DNA of 64,000 bases, taken from NCBI GenBank assembly GCA_009777535.1, contig WRLP01000006.1:80432-144431 (forward strand). Reading direction: 5' to 3'. A program made the position numbers and the translations under genes. Source of the stretch: Treponema sp. GTDB taxonomy: Bacteria > Spirochaetota > Spirochaetia > Treponematales > Breznakiellaceae. Shown piece after piece: positions 25,477-32,593 of the stretch (positions are counted from its first letter, which is position 1; each line of letters begins with the position of its first letter). Under the pieces are notes generated by a model. That model was not told the origin of the DNA. It was given only the letters and a program-made list of their open reading frames with translations, and searched no databases.

Positions 25477-26316
25477 ATGAAAGAGAAAATCATAAAAATT
25501 GGATTGACAGCGGTTTTATTTACAACCGGATTGATTTTTATTGGCTGTCCAACCGGAGGCGGCGGCGGTGACAGTAATCCGTTCATTGGAACCTGGGAAG
25601 GGACATTGACTAATAATTCCGGTACTTATACTTATGCTGATGAAGAAATAGTGTTTACCGGCAATGAATGGGAAATGGGCTTTGCCGGGGAAGGTACGTA
25701 CCATAGAAATGGAAATACTGTTATTTTGTACGATGAAGATGATGAAGAAATTGGCTTCGCAACGATAAATGGTAATTCTTTGACGATAACTTTTTACTAT
25801 GGTAGTGATAATATTGGCGGCACCTTTACAAGAAAGGGCGGTTCCGGGGGCGGTGGCGGCTCCGGAGGTGGAGGGGGAGGATCCGGTTCTGGTGTTGGAA
25901 AGACCTTGCTCATCACAGGGATTACACAAGCGCAATATAATCAGGGCGAAGACGGCGTTCTGGTGCTGGTATTCCCAAGAAATACATCACAAAATGTTGT
26001 ATTAAACGACATATATGTATACATGAGCGGAAATGGATACGGATATACCGGGTCGTTTATTGCCGGCTCCGATTTCGATGATGGAGATATTGAAATTCAA
26101 AAAAGCGGAAATAACTATAATATGACCGTTTATTTATATGATTTTGACGGGGACAGATGGACTGGTTCAGGGTCTTACGATATATGGCTAGCCTTGTTAA
26201 GAGAAAATAGGGGGACTTTATACCAGGCGGCGAACAAATCAATAACATCGTCAACAACAACAATTCCCGCGTCCCAATTCACCAACAAAGGGTCACAGAA
26301 TTTATGGGATTATTAA
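25477..26316 (+). CDS. Treponemal lipoprotein with two domains joined by a Gly/Ser linker
   Basis: The start at 25477 has GGAG upstream and gives a lipoprotein signal peptide (MKEKIIKIGLTAVLFTTGLIFIGC). After a Gly run, a lipocalin-like beta domain follows (NPFIGTWEGTLTNNSG...GGTFTRK), then a long Gly/Ser linker (about residues 117-138), then a second beta-rich domain. The N-terminal domain resembles many treponemal surface lipoproteins; no function is recognised. It has its own promoter, and its composition is looser than the neighbours. It lies between two copies of a 23-bp direct repeat, suggesting it was inserted next to the MATE gene. Confidence 0.8.
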   Translation: MKEKIIKIGLTAVLFTTGLIFIGCPTGGGGGDSNPFIGTWEGTLTNNSGTYTYADEEIVFTGNEWEMGFAGEGTYHRNGNTVILYDEDDEEIGFATINGNSLTITFYYGSDNIGGTFTRKGGSGGGGGSGGGGGGSGSGVGKTLLITGITQAQYNQGEDGVLVLVFPRNTSQNVVLNDIYVYMSGNGYGYTGSFIAGSDFDDGDIEIQKSGNNYNMTVYLYDFDGDRWTGSGSYDIWLALLRENRGTLYQAANKSITSSTTTIPASQFTNKGSQNLWDY

Positions 26317-26329
26317 TTTAACAAAACTC

Positions 26330-26369
26330 CCGCCGGGGCAACCGCTATCCGCTATTTATGTCCCGGCGG
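26330..26369. terminator. Hairpin after the lipoprotein gene
   Basis: An 8-bp perfect GC stem, CCGCCGGG (26330-26337) with CCCGGCGG (26362-26369), and a 24-base loop, 14 bases after the lipoprotein stop. There is no T-run, so termination is possible but not certain. Confidence 0.4.
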
Positions 26370-26392
26370 AGCAAGCCTGGCGGAATTTAAAT
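26370..26392. repeat. Direct repeat copy 2 (23 bp)
   Basis: Exact copy of 25352-25374, here non-coding, 1018 bases downstream of the first copy and immediately after the lipoprotein hairpin. Together the copies bracket the lipoprotein cassette. Confidence 0.9.
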
Positions 26393-26430
26393 TGAAACTA
26401 CGGTAAGGCGGAACATACAGACAGGTATCT

Positions 26431-26682
26431 TTATGCCTCGTTTTTCCACAGCGGATACAGTATATCGACAACATCCTGTACCGTTTTTACGTTCCTGAAA
26501 ATAGACGATTCGGGCTTTCCCTCAATATGGTTTTCCAGGTAAATCAGAAGATCCACGGCGTCAAGCGAATCAAAATCCAGCTCATCTTCCAGCAGCTTAT
26601 CAGGGCTTATCATATCTTCCTGTAAGCCAAATTTGTCCATTAGCAATTTTTTTACTGCTGCGTAAACATCATCTTTGCACAT
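26431..26682 (-). CDS. Acyl carrier protein C
   Basis: An 83-residue ACP with Ser39 in LDFDSLDAVDLL, paralogous to the ACP at 21735. It stands alone on the minus strand, divergent from the methyltransferase operon. The ATG at 26682 (MCKDDV) is chosen because the -10 box lies at 26694-26700, which makes the upstream in-frame ATG untranscribed. That leaves a leader of only about 5 bases. It may serve the KS-like/methyltransferase half of the cluster. Confidence 0.92.
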   Translation of the reverse strand: MCKDDVYAAVKKLLMDKFGLQEDMISPDKLLEDELDFDSLDAVDLLIYLENHIEGKPESSIFRNVKTVQDVVDILYPLWKNEA

Positions 26683-26693
26683 AACTATTGATA

Positions 26694-26723
26694 AGTATAA
26701 CAGGATTGACATCATTTTGTCAA
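26694..26723 (-). promoter_or_regulatory. Promoter of the lone ACP gene
   Basis: Minus strand TTGACA (26718-26723) and TTATAC (26695-26700, 17-base spacer) or TATACT (26694-26699, 18). Confidence 0.7.
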
Positions 26724-26745
26724 AGGTACTATCATTTGGTTATAT
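26717..26745 (+). promoter_or_regulatory. Divergent promoter of the methyltransferase operon
   Basis: Plus strand TTGTCA (26717-26722), 17-base spacer, TTATAT (26740-26745). The transcript would begin at or next to the ATG at 26751. The same TTGTCAA heptamer (26717-26723) is the -35 for both directions. A second TTGACA at 26706-26711 makes an inverted pair with it. Confidence 0.6.
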
Positions 26746-26750
26746 AACTT

Positions 26751-27878
26751 ATGAAAGGAAAAAGGCAGTTAACGCAGGACTTTTATTATTCCGATGATAT
26801 TCCCGCGGTAGAAGCTAAATTCGAGGCCCAAAAAATATGCTTTTCCCCGCTTGCTTTTCAGGCTGTCCGCTCCCTGCTGTCCCTGGGCATTTTGCAAAAA
26901 ATATCGGATGCCGGCGATACCGGCCTTAACAGGGAAGAAATCGCTAAGCAGTGCAGCGTCAGCGTTTACGGAGCCGGGGTTCTGGCGGAAACAGCCCTTG
27001 GAATGGGTGTGTTAAAGCTAAGACCGTCAGAAAATGCCCAAGACGAAGAACGGTTCGTGCTTGGAAAAATTGGCTGGTTTTTCCTGGAAGACAATATGAC
27101 AGCAGCCAATTTTAATTTTATTAATGATGTCTGTTATCTGGGCGCCCATGATCTTGAAAAATCAATTAAAACCGGAAAACCCCAAGGGCTTTCAGTTTTT
27201 GGCCGTCAGTGGAAAACCATATACGAAGCGCTCTCGTCTCTTCCAGAAAAGGCGAAAAAAAGCTGGTTCGCCTTTGATCACTTTTATTCAGACATCGCTT
27301 TCCCCGACGCCCTGCCCATTGTTTTTTCATCTCCGGCGCTTGCAGCCGGCCGCCTTTTTGACATAGGCGGCAATACGGCAAAATGGGCAATCGCCTGCTG
27401 CAATTACAATAAGGACGTAAAGATTACGATAATCGACCTTCCAGGACAAACCGAAGTAGCCCTGCAAAACGCAAAGGCGGCCGGCTGCGAGAGCAGGATA
27501 GATGTTTTCCCCTGCGATGTATTGGACGAAAAAGCGGCCTTCCCCGCCGGCGCGGCGGCAATTTGGATGAGCCAGTTTCTTGATTGTTTCTCGCTGGAGC
27601 AGGTTACGGCCATCATGGCCAAGGTTTACGCCGCAGCGGAAAAAGACACGGATATTTGGGTGCTGGAGCCTCTTTGGGACATGCAGCGTTTTCAGGCTTC
27701 AGCATTTTCTCTACAGGCAGTCTCCCTGTACTTTACATGTATGGCAAACGGCTGCAGCAAGATGTACCGTTACGCCGAACTTTGCGCCGCGGTTGAAAAG
27801 GCTGGTTTTGTGTTAAGCGAAAGCCATCATAATTTGGGATCAAACAGCTATTCACTGCTTCGTTTCAGAAAAAAATGA
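26751..27878 (+). CDS. SAM-dependent O-methyltransferase (plant/ubiquinone-type, with dimerisation domain)
   Basis: The N-terminal winged-helix-like dimerisation region (SLLSLGILQKISDAGDTGLNREEIAKQCSVS) is followed by a Rossmann methyltransferase core with motif I RLFDIGGNTAKWAIACC and IIDLPGQTEVALQNA. The 375-residue length and layout match O-methyltransferases of aryl-polyene and related clusters, which act on phenolic or carboxyl groups. The start is firm (no downstream alternative), yet there is no ribosome-binding site and the -10 box ends six bases before it, pointing to a leaderless message. First gene of a four-gene operon. Confidence 0.82.
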   Translation: MKGKRQLTQDFYYSDDIPAVEAKFEAQKICFSPLAFQAVRSLLSLGILQKISDAGDTGLNREEIAKQCSVSVYGAGVLAETALGMGVLKLRPSENAQDEERFVLGKIGWFFLEDNMTAANFNFINDVCYLGAHDLEKSIKTGKPQGLSVFGRQWKTIYEALSSLPEKAKKSWFAFDHFYSDIAFPDALPIVFSSPALAAGRLFDIGGNTAKWAIACCNYNKDVKITIIDLPGQTEVALQNAKAAGCESRIDVFPCDVLDEKAAFPAGAAAIWMSQFLDCFSLEQVTAIMAKVYAAAEKDTDIWVLEPLWDMQRFQASAFSLQAVSLYFTCMANGCSKMYRYAELCAAVEKAGFVLSESHHNLGSNSYSLLRFRKK

Positions 27879-28588
27879 AAGTTAGTAATACAGGCGGCAG
27901 AACCTTATATGTATCCCGCTTTTCTTCATGGGCGCCCGGACTTAGCGGCGCAAATGACTGGCTGCAGTGGGCGCACGGACGGAAAGAAAGCGAATCAAGC
28001 GGCGAAGCCCCTTCCCTTGATTTTCCTGAATCGCGGTGGATTGTACTTGAGCAAAAAGAATTCTCACTGTTCAGGCGCCGGCAGAGCCAGATCTCACGAA
28101 TGACAATACACGTCATGCACGAGATCATGCCCATTGGAGAAAAAACAAAAACAGTGTTTGTTTCATTCAGGGGTGAAATATCCCAACAGTATAAAATCAA
28201 CAAAACGTTATACGAAGAAGGCACTGTAAGCCCCGCCGCTTTTTCGCAGTCTGTTTTCAACACCCCGCCGGCTCTCGCAGCAATAGCTCTGGGGCTGCAT
28301 CAGGGTTACACGGCAATTTATCCGGCAGGCAGCTGCTTCAAAACCGCCTTCCAGGCGGCGGCCGCCGGCATTTTTTCCGGTAACGATACGGAAACTGTTC
28401 TCGTATACGCTGATGAGCTATGCCCTGCGGAATACGGCGCACTCTGCCCCCGGCCGGACAAACCCCTTGCCTTTGCCGCACTTCTTTCAGGCCATGCGCC
28501 GGGTATCCCTGTTTTTCCTGATATGGAGTGCCTTAATTCTCCGCAAAATTTTTTGAAACATCTTTATCTTAAAAAGGACGTTTCGTGA
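27875..28588 (+). CDS. Ketosynthase-like chain-length-factor protein (Ketoacyl-synt_2 type)
   Basis: The 237-residue product matches the short beta-ketoacyl-synthase-like family found in APE and related clusters: SAFxxSVFNTPPALAAIALG and TAIYPAGSCFKTAFQAAAAGI. The catalytic Cys-His-His set of a working ketosynthase is not present: the nucleophile region reads PAGSC and no HGTGT or GHT motif exists. It is thus probably a non-catalytic partner of one of the ketosynthases. ATGA overlaps join it to the methyltransferase and acyltransferase genes. Confidence 0.75.
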   Translation: MKVSNTGGRTLYVSRFSSWAPGLSGANDWLQWAHGRKESESSGEAPSLDFPESRWIVLEQKEFSLFRRRQSQISRMTIHVMHEIMPIGEKTKTVFVSFRGEISQQYKINKTLYEEGTVSPAAFSQSVFNTPPALAAIALGLHQGYTAIYPAGSCFKTAFQAAAAGIFSGNDTETVLVYADELCPAEYGALCPRPDKPLAFAALLSGHAPGIPVFPDMECLNSPQNFLKHLYLKKDVS

Positions 28589-29376
28589 ACACTTCATTGC
28601 CGCCGGTCAGTAACCGGCCTTTATATGTTTACCGAATCGTATTTAAGGTAATCAGTTTTATAATTTTCGGATTGGCTTCCCTTCTCCTGGTGTTTCCAAT
28701 CATGCCTGTTTTTTTACTCATCTTTCGTCCTGTTGAAAATTTCCGTAAAACAACGCGCCGCTTTGTTTCATTCTTCTTTAGATTTTTCATTTCCTTTATG
28801 ACATTCACCGGCGTTGTTGAATTGAAAACCGCAGACAGGGATTTTTTTAAGAACTTAAAATCGAAAATTGTAGTCGCAAACCACCCTTCACTCCTTGATG
28901 TAGTTATGATCATTTCCCTAATCCCAAATGCCGATGTAATTGTTCAGGGTGATTACCGCAACACAGTTATAGGCGGAGTGATCAGGCTTCTTTACATTCT
29001 TAACACGCTGAATTTTGAGGAGATGGCTGCCGCATGTAAAGAATCGCTGGCAAAGGGTAACTGCCTGGTTATTTTTCCCGAAGGAACCAGAACACGCCGC
29101 GATGGAGAAATGCGCCTGAAGAAGGGCGCCGCGCGCATTTCCCTGCTGACAGGAACGGAAATTGTCGCCGCCCACATCGGGGGAACGGACAAATACGGCC
29201 TTGGAAAAAAGGAGCCGTTCCTTTCGTTTAACCATACCGATAAATATATTTATATAATCACTCTTCAAAAAATTATTAACCCAAAAGAATTTGAAGGATT
29301 GGAAATGCACCGCGCTGTAAGAAGGCTTAATGAACGGCTTCTGGATATATTCAAAAACCCGGTTAACAAACAATGA
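28585..29376 (+). CDS. PlsC-like 1-acylglycerol-3-phosphate-type acyltransferase
   Basis: An N-terminal double hydrophobic segment anchors the enzyme; the family motifs are present: VVANHPSLLDVVMI (NHX4D) and FPEGTRTRRDG. It transfers acyl chains to glycerol-phosphate-like acceptors. In this operon it may attach the polyene or a fatty acid to the lipid anchor; a housekeeping PlsC role is the alternative. The start is coupled (GTGA) to the ketosynthase-like gene. The 263-residue length is normal. Confidence 0.86.
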   Translation: MNTSLPPVSNRPLYVYRIVFKVISFIIFGLASLLLVFPIMPVFLLIFRPVENFRKTTRRFVSFFFRFFISFMTFTGVVELKTADRDFFKNLKSKIVVANHPSLLDVVMIISLIPNADVIVQGDYRNTVIGGVIRLLYILNTLNFEEMAAACKESLAKGNCLVIFPEGTRTRRDGEMRLKKGAARISLLTGTEIVAAHIGGTDKYGLGKKEPFLSFNHTDKYIYIITLQKIINPKEFEGLEMHRAVRRLNERLLDIFKNPVNKQ

Positions 29377-30104
29377 GAAATTATTTTTATCTGTTAATTG
29401 CAATTTTTACTTTATTCGCCGGCGGCTGCAATACCATCACGAAGGCTAACCACGAATTCGAAATTGACAGAATGGCGGTAATACTTACCTTTGACGACGG
29501 CCCGAATTCAAATGCCGATACAACGGCGCATGTTCTGGATGTACTCAAAAAACATGATATTACCGCCATGTTCGCCCTGTTAGGTGTAAATGCGACGCGT
29601 AATCCTGAGCTAACAAGACGCATTCACGATGAAGGGCATTTTATAATTAACCACGGCTATTCCGATAAATTTGCCATTAATATGAAAAATGGAGAATTCA
29701 GGGAAAATTTAAGGAATGGAGAGGCGGCGATTACAGAGGCCCTGGGCGCCCCGCTTAACATAAGGCTATACCGGCCCCACGGTGATTTTTACCGCCGACG
29801 GCACGAAAGAATCTGGCAGGAAGAAGGCTGGATATTGCTGGGCGGCAATATCAGGGCTTACGATGCTGTAATCAGGGAAGCGGAAAAAGATAAAGTGAAA
29901 AGGCGTATAATCGGCAAAACCTTAAAAAAAGGGGGAGGAATTATTTTGCTTCATGATGCAAGGGATTCTTACCTGCGTATGGAGGTTGGCCTGGCAAAAA
30001 AACCATCGGGCCCTTTTAACCGCTCCTGGATCCCTGAAATTTTGGAAGAAATCATTATCGACCTGCTTGAAAAAGGCTACAATTTTGTTGTCCCTGAATG
30101 GTAA
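29373..30104 (+). CDS. Polysaccharide-deacetylase-like lipoprotein
   Basis: Lipoprotein signal peptide with lipobox FAGGC (Cys19), then an NodB-homology domain: AVILTFDDGPNSNADTT (catalytic Asp41/Asp42) and GHFIINHGYSD (His94). The second metal His of the usual NHTxxH motif is Asp98 here, and RPHGDF replaces RPPY, so metal binding and activity may be altered. It would face the periplasm and act on sugar N-acetyl groups. ATGA overlap with the acyltransferase puts it in the polyene operon, perhaps tailoring the glycosylated lipid. Confidence 0.8.
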   Translation: MRNYFYLLIAIFTLFAGGCNTITKANHEFEIDRMAVILTFDDGPNSNADTTAHVLDVLKKHDITAMFALLGVNATRNPELTRRIHDEGHFIINHGYSDKFAINMKNGEFRENLRNGEAAITEALGAPLNIRLYRPHGDFYRRRHERIWQEEGWILLGGNIRAYDAVIREAEKDKVKRRIIGKTLKKGGGIILLHDARDSYLRMEVGLAKKPSGPFNRSWIPEILEEIIIDLLEKGYNFVVPEW

Positions 30105-30139
30105 CCCCCAAAGAAATCAATTTTTTCTTATTTTTTTTA

Positions 30140-30280
30140 GCCACTAACCTCACTAACTTACACGAACTTGTTGTTAGAAAGCTCATTTCTACCTCCAAAT
30201 TCCATGAAATTAAGAAGAATCATAAAGGTTTTCAATAATATCGAACAAATGGTTCGTGATTGTTTGTGAGGTTCGTGGTA
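30140..30280. repeat. 140-bp inverted-repeat element, copy A
   Basis: Ends form imperfect inverted repeats of about 25 bases (left CCACTAACCTCACTAAC, right reverse complement CCACGAACCTCACAAAC). The middle, with AATTCCATGAAATTAAGAAG, is nearly identical to copy B at 37658-37797. It is non-coding and MITE-like, filling most of the gap between the deacetylase-like gene and accD. Confidence 0.8.
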
Positions 30281-30318
30281 AAATACTTAAAAATTGAATT
30301 TCCTGGGTGAAAAGGCAC

Positions 30319-30348
30319 TTGAAAGGCGCCTCAATCTCTGCTTAGAAT
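30319..30348 (+). promoter_or_regulatory. Probable promoter of accD-accA-pncA-pncB
   Basis: TTGAAA (30319-30324), 18-base spacer, TAGAAT (30343-30348). The start point would fall at the accD ATG (30355), and no ribosome-binding site precedes it. Confidence 0.6.
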
Positions 30349-30354
30349 GGAAAA

Positions 30355-31140
30355 ATGAATGACACAAACTGTATAAATTGTCAAACTCCCATACCAGGAC
30401 AGGAGTTTGAGCGGAATCTTTGGGTCTGCGATAAATGCGGCTGCCACTCAAGAATAAACTGGCAGCAGCGCCTGGAAATAACCGCAGACAAAGGCAGCTT
30501 TACAGAGTTTGATTCAGGAATGAAATCAGGTAACCCAATTGGGTTTCCCGGATACGAGGAGAAAATCAGCGAATTACAGAAAACCTGTAACACTTCGGAA
30601 GCGGTGGTTACAGGGCGCTGCACCATAAAGGGCTACCCTGTTGTCATGGGAATAATGGACAGCCGGTTTATGATGGCAAGCATGGGGAGCGTTGTTGGTG
30701 AAAAAATTACCAGGGCCTTGGAATACGCAACTGCAAATAAACTGCCTGCCGTGGTTTTTTCCGCTTCGGGCGGAGCGCGAATGCAGGAGGGGATAATATC
30801 CCTGATGCAGATGGCGAAAACCTCCGGCGCGGTAGCCCGTCACAACGCGGCAGGCCAGCTTTACATCTCGGTAATAACAGACCCGACAACGGGCGGCGTT
30901 ACGGCATCATTCGCCACCCTTGGCGATGTTATCCTGGCCGAACCGGGGGTAATTATAGGATTTGCCGGAAAGCGCGTAATACAGGACACAATCGGCGCTG
31001 TCCTGCCCGAAAGGTTTCAAACGGCGGAATTTGTTTATGAGCATGGTTTTGTCGACGCGATTTCCGGCCGGCGGGAAATGCCCGGTTTAATCGCCAAAAT
31101 TATCGCCCTGCACGGCTACAGGCCGCAAGGAGGAAAATAA
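30355..31140 (+). CDS. accD: Acetyl-CoA carboxylase carboxyltransferase subunit beta
   Basis: Half of the carboxyltransferase that makes malonyl-CoA. The N-terminal zinc finger has Cys6, Cys9, Cys25 and Cys28 (CINC...CDKC), followed by the crotonase-fold core with VVFSASGGARMQEGI and ISVITDPTTGGVTASFA, both AccD hallmarks. The 261-residue length is slightly short for AccD, which is usually near 290, because the N-terminal extension is minimal. The accA gene starts one base after the stop codon's first bases (TAATGG). Placement next to the polyene cluster is a natural source of extender units. Confidence 0.95.
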   Translation: MNDTNCINCQTPIPGQEFERNLWVCDKCGCHSRINWQQRLEITADKGSFTEFDSGMKSGNPIGFPGYEEKISELQKTCNTSEAVVTGRCTIKGYPVVMGIMDSRFMMASMGSVVGEKITRALEYATANKLPAVVFSASGGARMQEGIISLMQMAKTSGAVARHNAAGQLYISVITDPTTGGVTASFATLGDVILAEPGVIIGFAGKRVIQDTIGAVLPERFQTAEFVYEHGFVDAISGRREMPGLIAKIIALHGYRPQGGK

Positions 31141-31940
31141 TGGCGCTTTCCATGCAGCAAAAACTTGATCTCCTGAAAAACCTCGGACGCCCGACAATTC
31201 ACGACTATGTTCCGCTTATATTCAACGACTTTATCGAATTTCACGGGGATCGCTATTTCAGCGACGACCCCGCCGTTTTGGGCGGAATATGTACATTAGG
31301 CGACATTCCAGTAACTGTGATCTCCCAGGTACGCGCTAAAGACATCGAAGGCCTTCAAAGAATTAATTTTTCCATGCCGCACCCCGAAGGGTACCGGAAA
31401 GCACTGCGTCTTGCCAGGCAGGCGGAAAAATTCCGCCGCCCGGTTATCTGTTTTATTGATACCCCCGGAGCTTACTGCGGGGTCGGCGCTGAAGAACGCG
31501 GCCAGGGCGAGGCGATTGCCCGCAGCCTGCATGAATTTATGATGCTGAAAACACCGGTAATCTCCGTTGTATTGGGCGAAGGCGGCTCCGGCGGAGCTCT
31601 GGCTCTTGGCGTCTGCGATGAACTTGCAATGCTGGAAAACGCCCTTTACTCGGTAATTTCGCCCAAGGGTTTTGCTTCGATCCTGTGGAAGGACGGTTCA
31701 AGGGAGAGGGAAGCCGCCGAACTAATGAAAATTACCGCCTTGGATCTGCACAGCTTCGGCGTCTGCGATAAAATAATCGCCGAACCGGAGGGCGGCGCTG
31801 CCAGGGACATAAACCTTACTGCAGGCAATATATCAGCATGGCTCAAAGAATCCTGCGCTCGCCTTTTATCCGAAAACTTTGAACTGCTTCCAGAAAAACG
31901 TTATCAAAAATTCAGAAAAATAGGAGTATTCAGCGAATGA
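31140..31940 (+). CDS. accA: Acetyl-CoA carboxylase carboxyltransferase subunit alpha
   Basis: Partner of AccD. Visible signatures are RPTIHDYVPLIFNDFIEFHGDRYFSDDPAVLGGI, CFIDTPGAYCGVGAEERGQGEAIARSL and VLGEGGSGGALALGVCDELAMLENALYSVISPKGFASILWKD. The 266-residue length lacks part of the usual N-terminal helical region of about 320-residue AccA proteins, as in some bacteria with short forms. It shares one base with accD and overlaps pncA by 4 bases. Confidence 0.95.
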   Translation: MALSMQQKLDLLKNLGRPTIHDYVPLIFNDFIEFHGDRYFSDDPAVLGGICTLGDIPVTVISQVRAKDIEGLQRINFSMPHPEGYRKALRLARQAEKFRRPVICFIDTPGAYCGVGAEERGQGEAIARSLHEFMMLKTPVISVVLGEGGSGGALALGVCDELAMLENALYSVISPKGFASILWKDGSREREAAELMKITALDLHSFGVCDKIIAEPEGGAARDINLTAGNISAWLKESCARLLSENFELLPEKRYQKFRKIGVFSE

Positions 31941-32593
31941 CGCTTAATGCAGCCAGGACTCTGTTACTGGAAATTGATGTTCAGAATGACTTCTGCAGCG
32001 GGGCGCTGGCCGTCCAAAACGCCGTTGAAGTTATTCCGCCTCTGAATGCCCTGGCGGCGGCCGTCACGGCAAAAGGCGGGTGCGCGGCGGCCACACAGGA
32101 CTGGCACCCGTGGGGGCATTCTTCCTTTGCATCATCTTACAGCGGTAAAAGTCCGGGGGATATTATCGATACAGAAACTGTAAATGGCCAGGTATTGTGG
32201 CCGGATCATTGTATACAGGGCAGTTGGGGAGCGGCATTCCATGAGCAGCTTAATCTTGACCCTGTAAGTTTTATTATACGCAAGGGCCTTCAAAAAACGC
32301 TGGATTCCTATTCGGCTTTTTTTGAAAACGACCGCCGCACCCCCACCGGCCTTGAAGGCCTGATACGCGGCCTTGGAATAGAAACCGTAATAATCGGCGG
32401 ACTTGCCACCGACTATTGTGTGTTTTACAGCGCCATGGACTGTAAGCGGCTTGGTCTGGCGACAATAATCGCCGGCGACGCCGTCCGGGGCGTGGACTTT
32501 CCGGCGGGTTCAGTGGATAATGCTGTTAAAGAAATGAAAAAAAACGGAATTGAATTTATCAGTTCCGCTGAATTAATTGGCAGGCTAAAATGA
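31937..32593 (+). CDS. pncA: Nicotinamidase (PncA family)
   Basis: Hydrolyses nicotinamide to nicotinate for NAD salvage. The catalytic Asp is in LLLEIDVQNDFCSGALAV, metal-binding residues in DWHPWGHSSF, Lys in RKGLQ, and the nucleophile Cys in GLATDYCVFYSAMD. The 218-residue length is typical. It overlaps accA and pncB by 4 bases each, so salvage of NAD is co-expressed with carboxylase subunits. Confidence 0.92.
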   Translation: MTLNAARTLLLEIDVQNDFCSGALAVQNAVEVIPPLNALAAAVTAKGGCAAATQDWHPWGHSSFASSYSGKSPGDIIDTETVNGQVLWPDHCIQGSWGAAFHEQLNLDPVSFIIRKGLQKTLDSYSAFFENDRRTPTGLEGLIRGLGIETVIIGGLATDYCVFYSAMDCKRLGLATIIAGDAVRGVDFPAGSVDNAVKEMKKNGIEFISSAELIGRLK

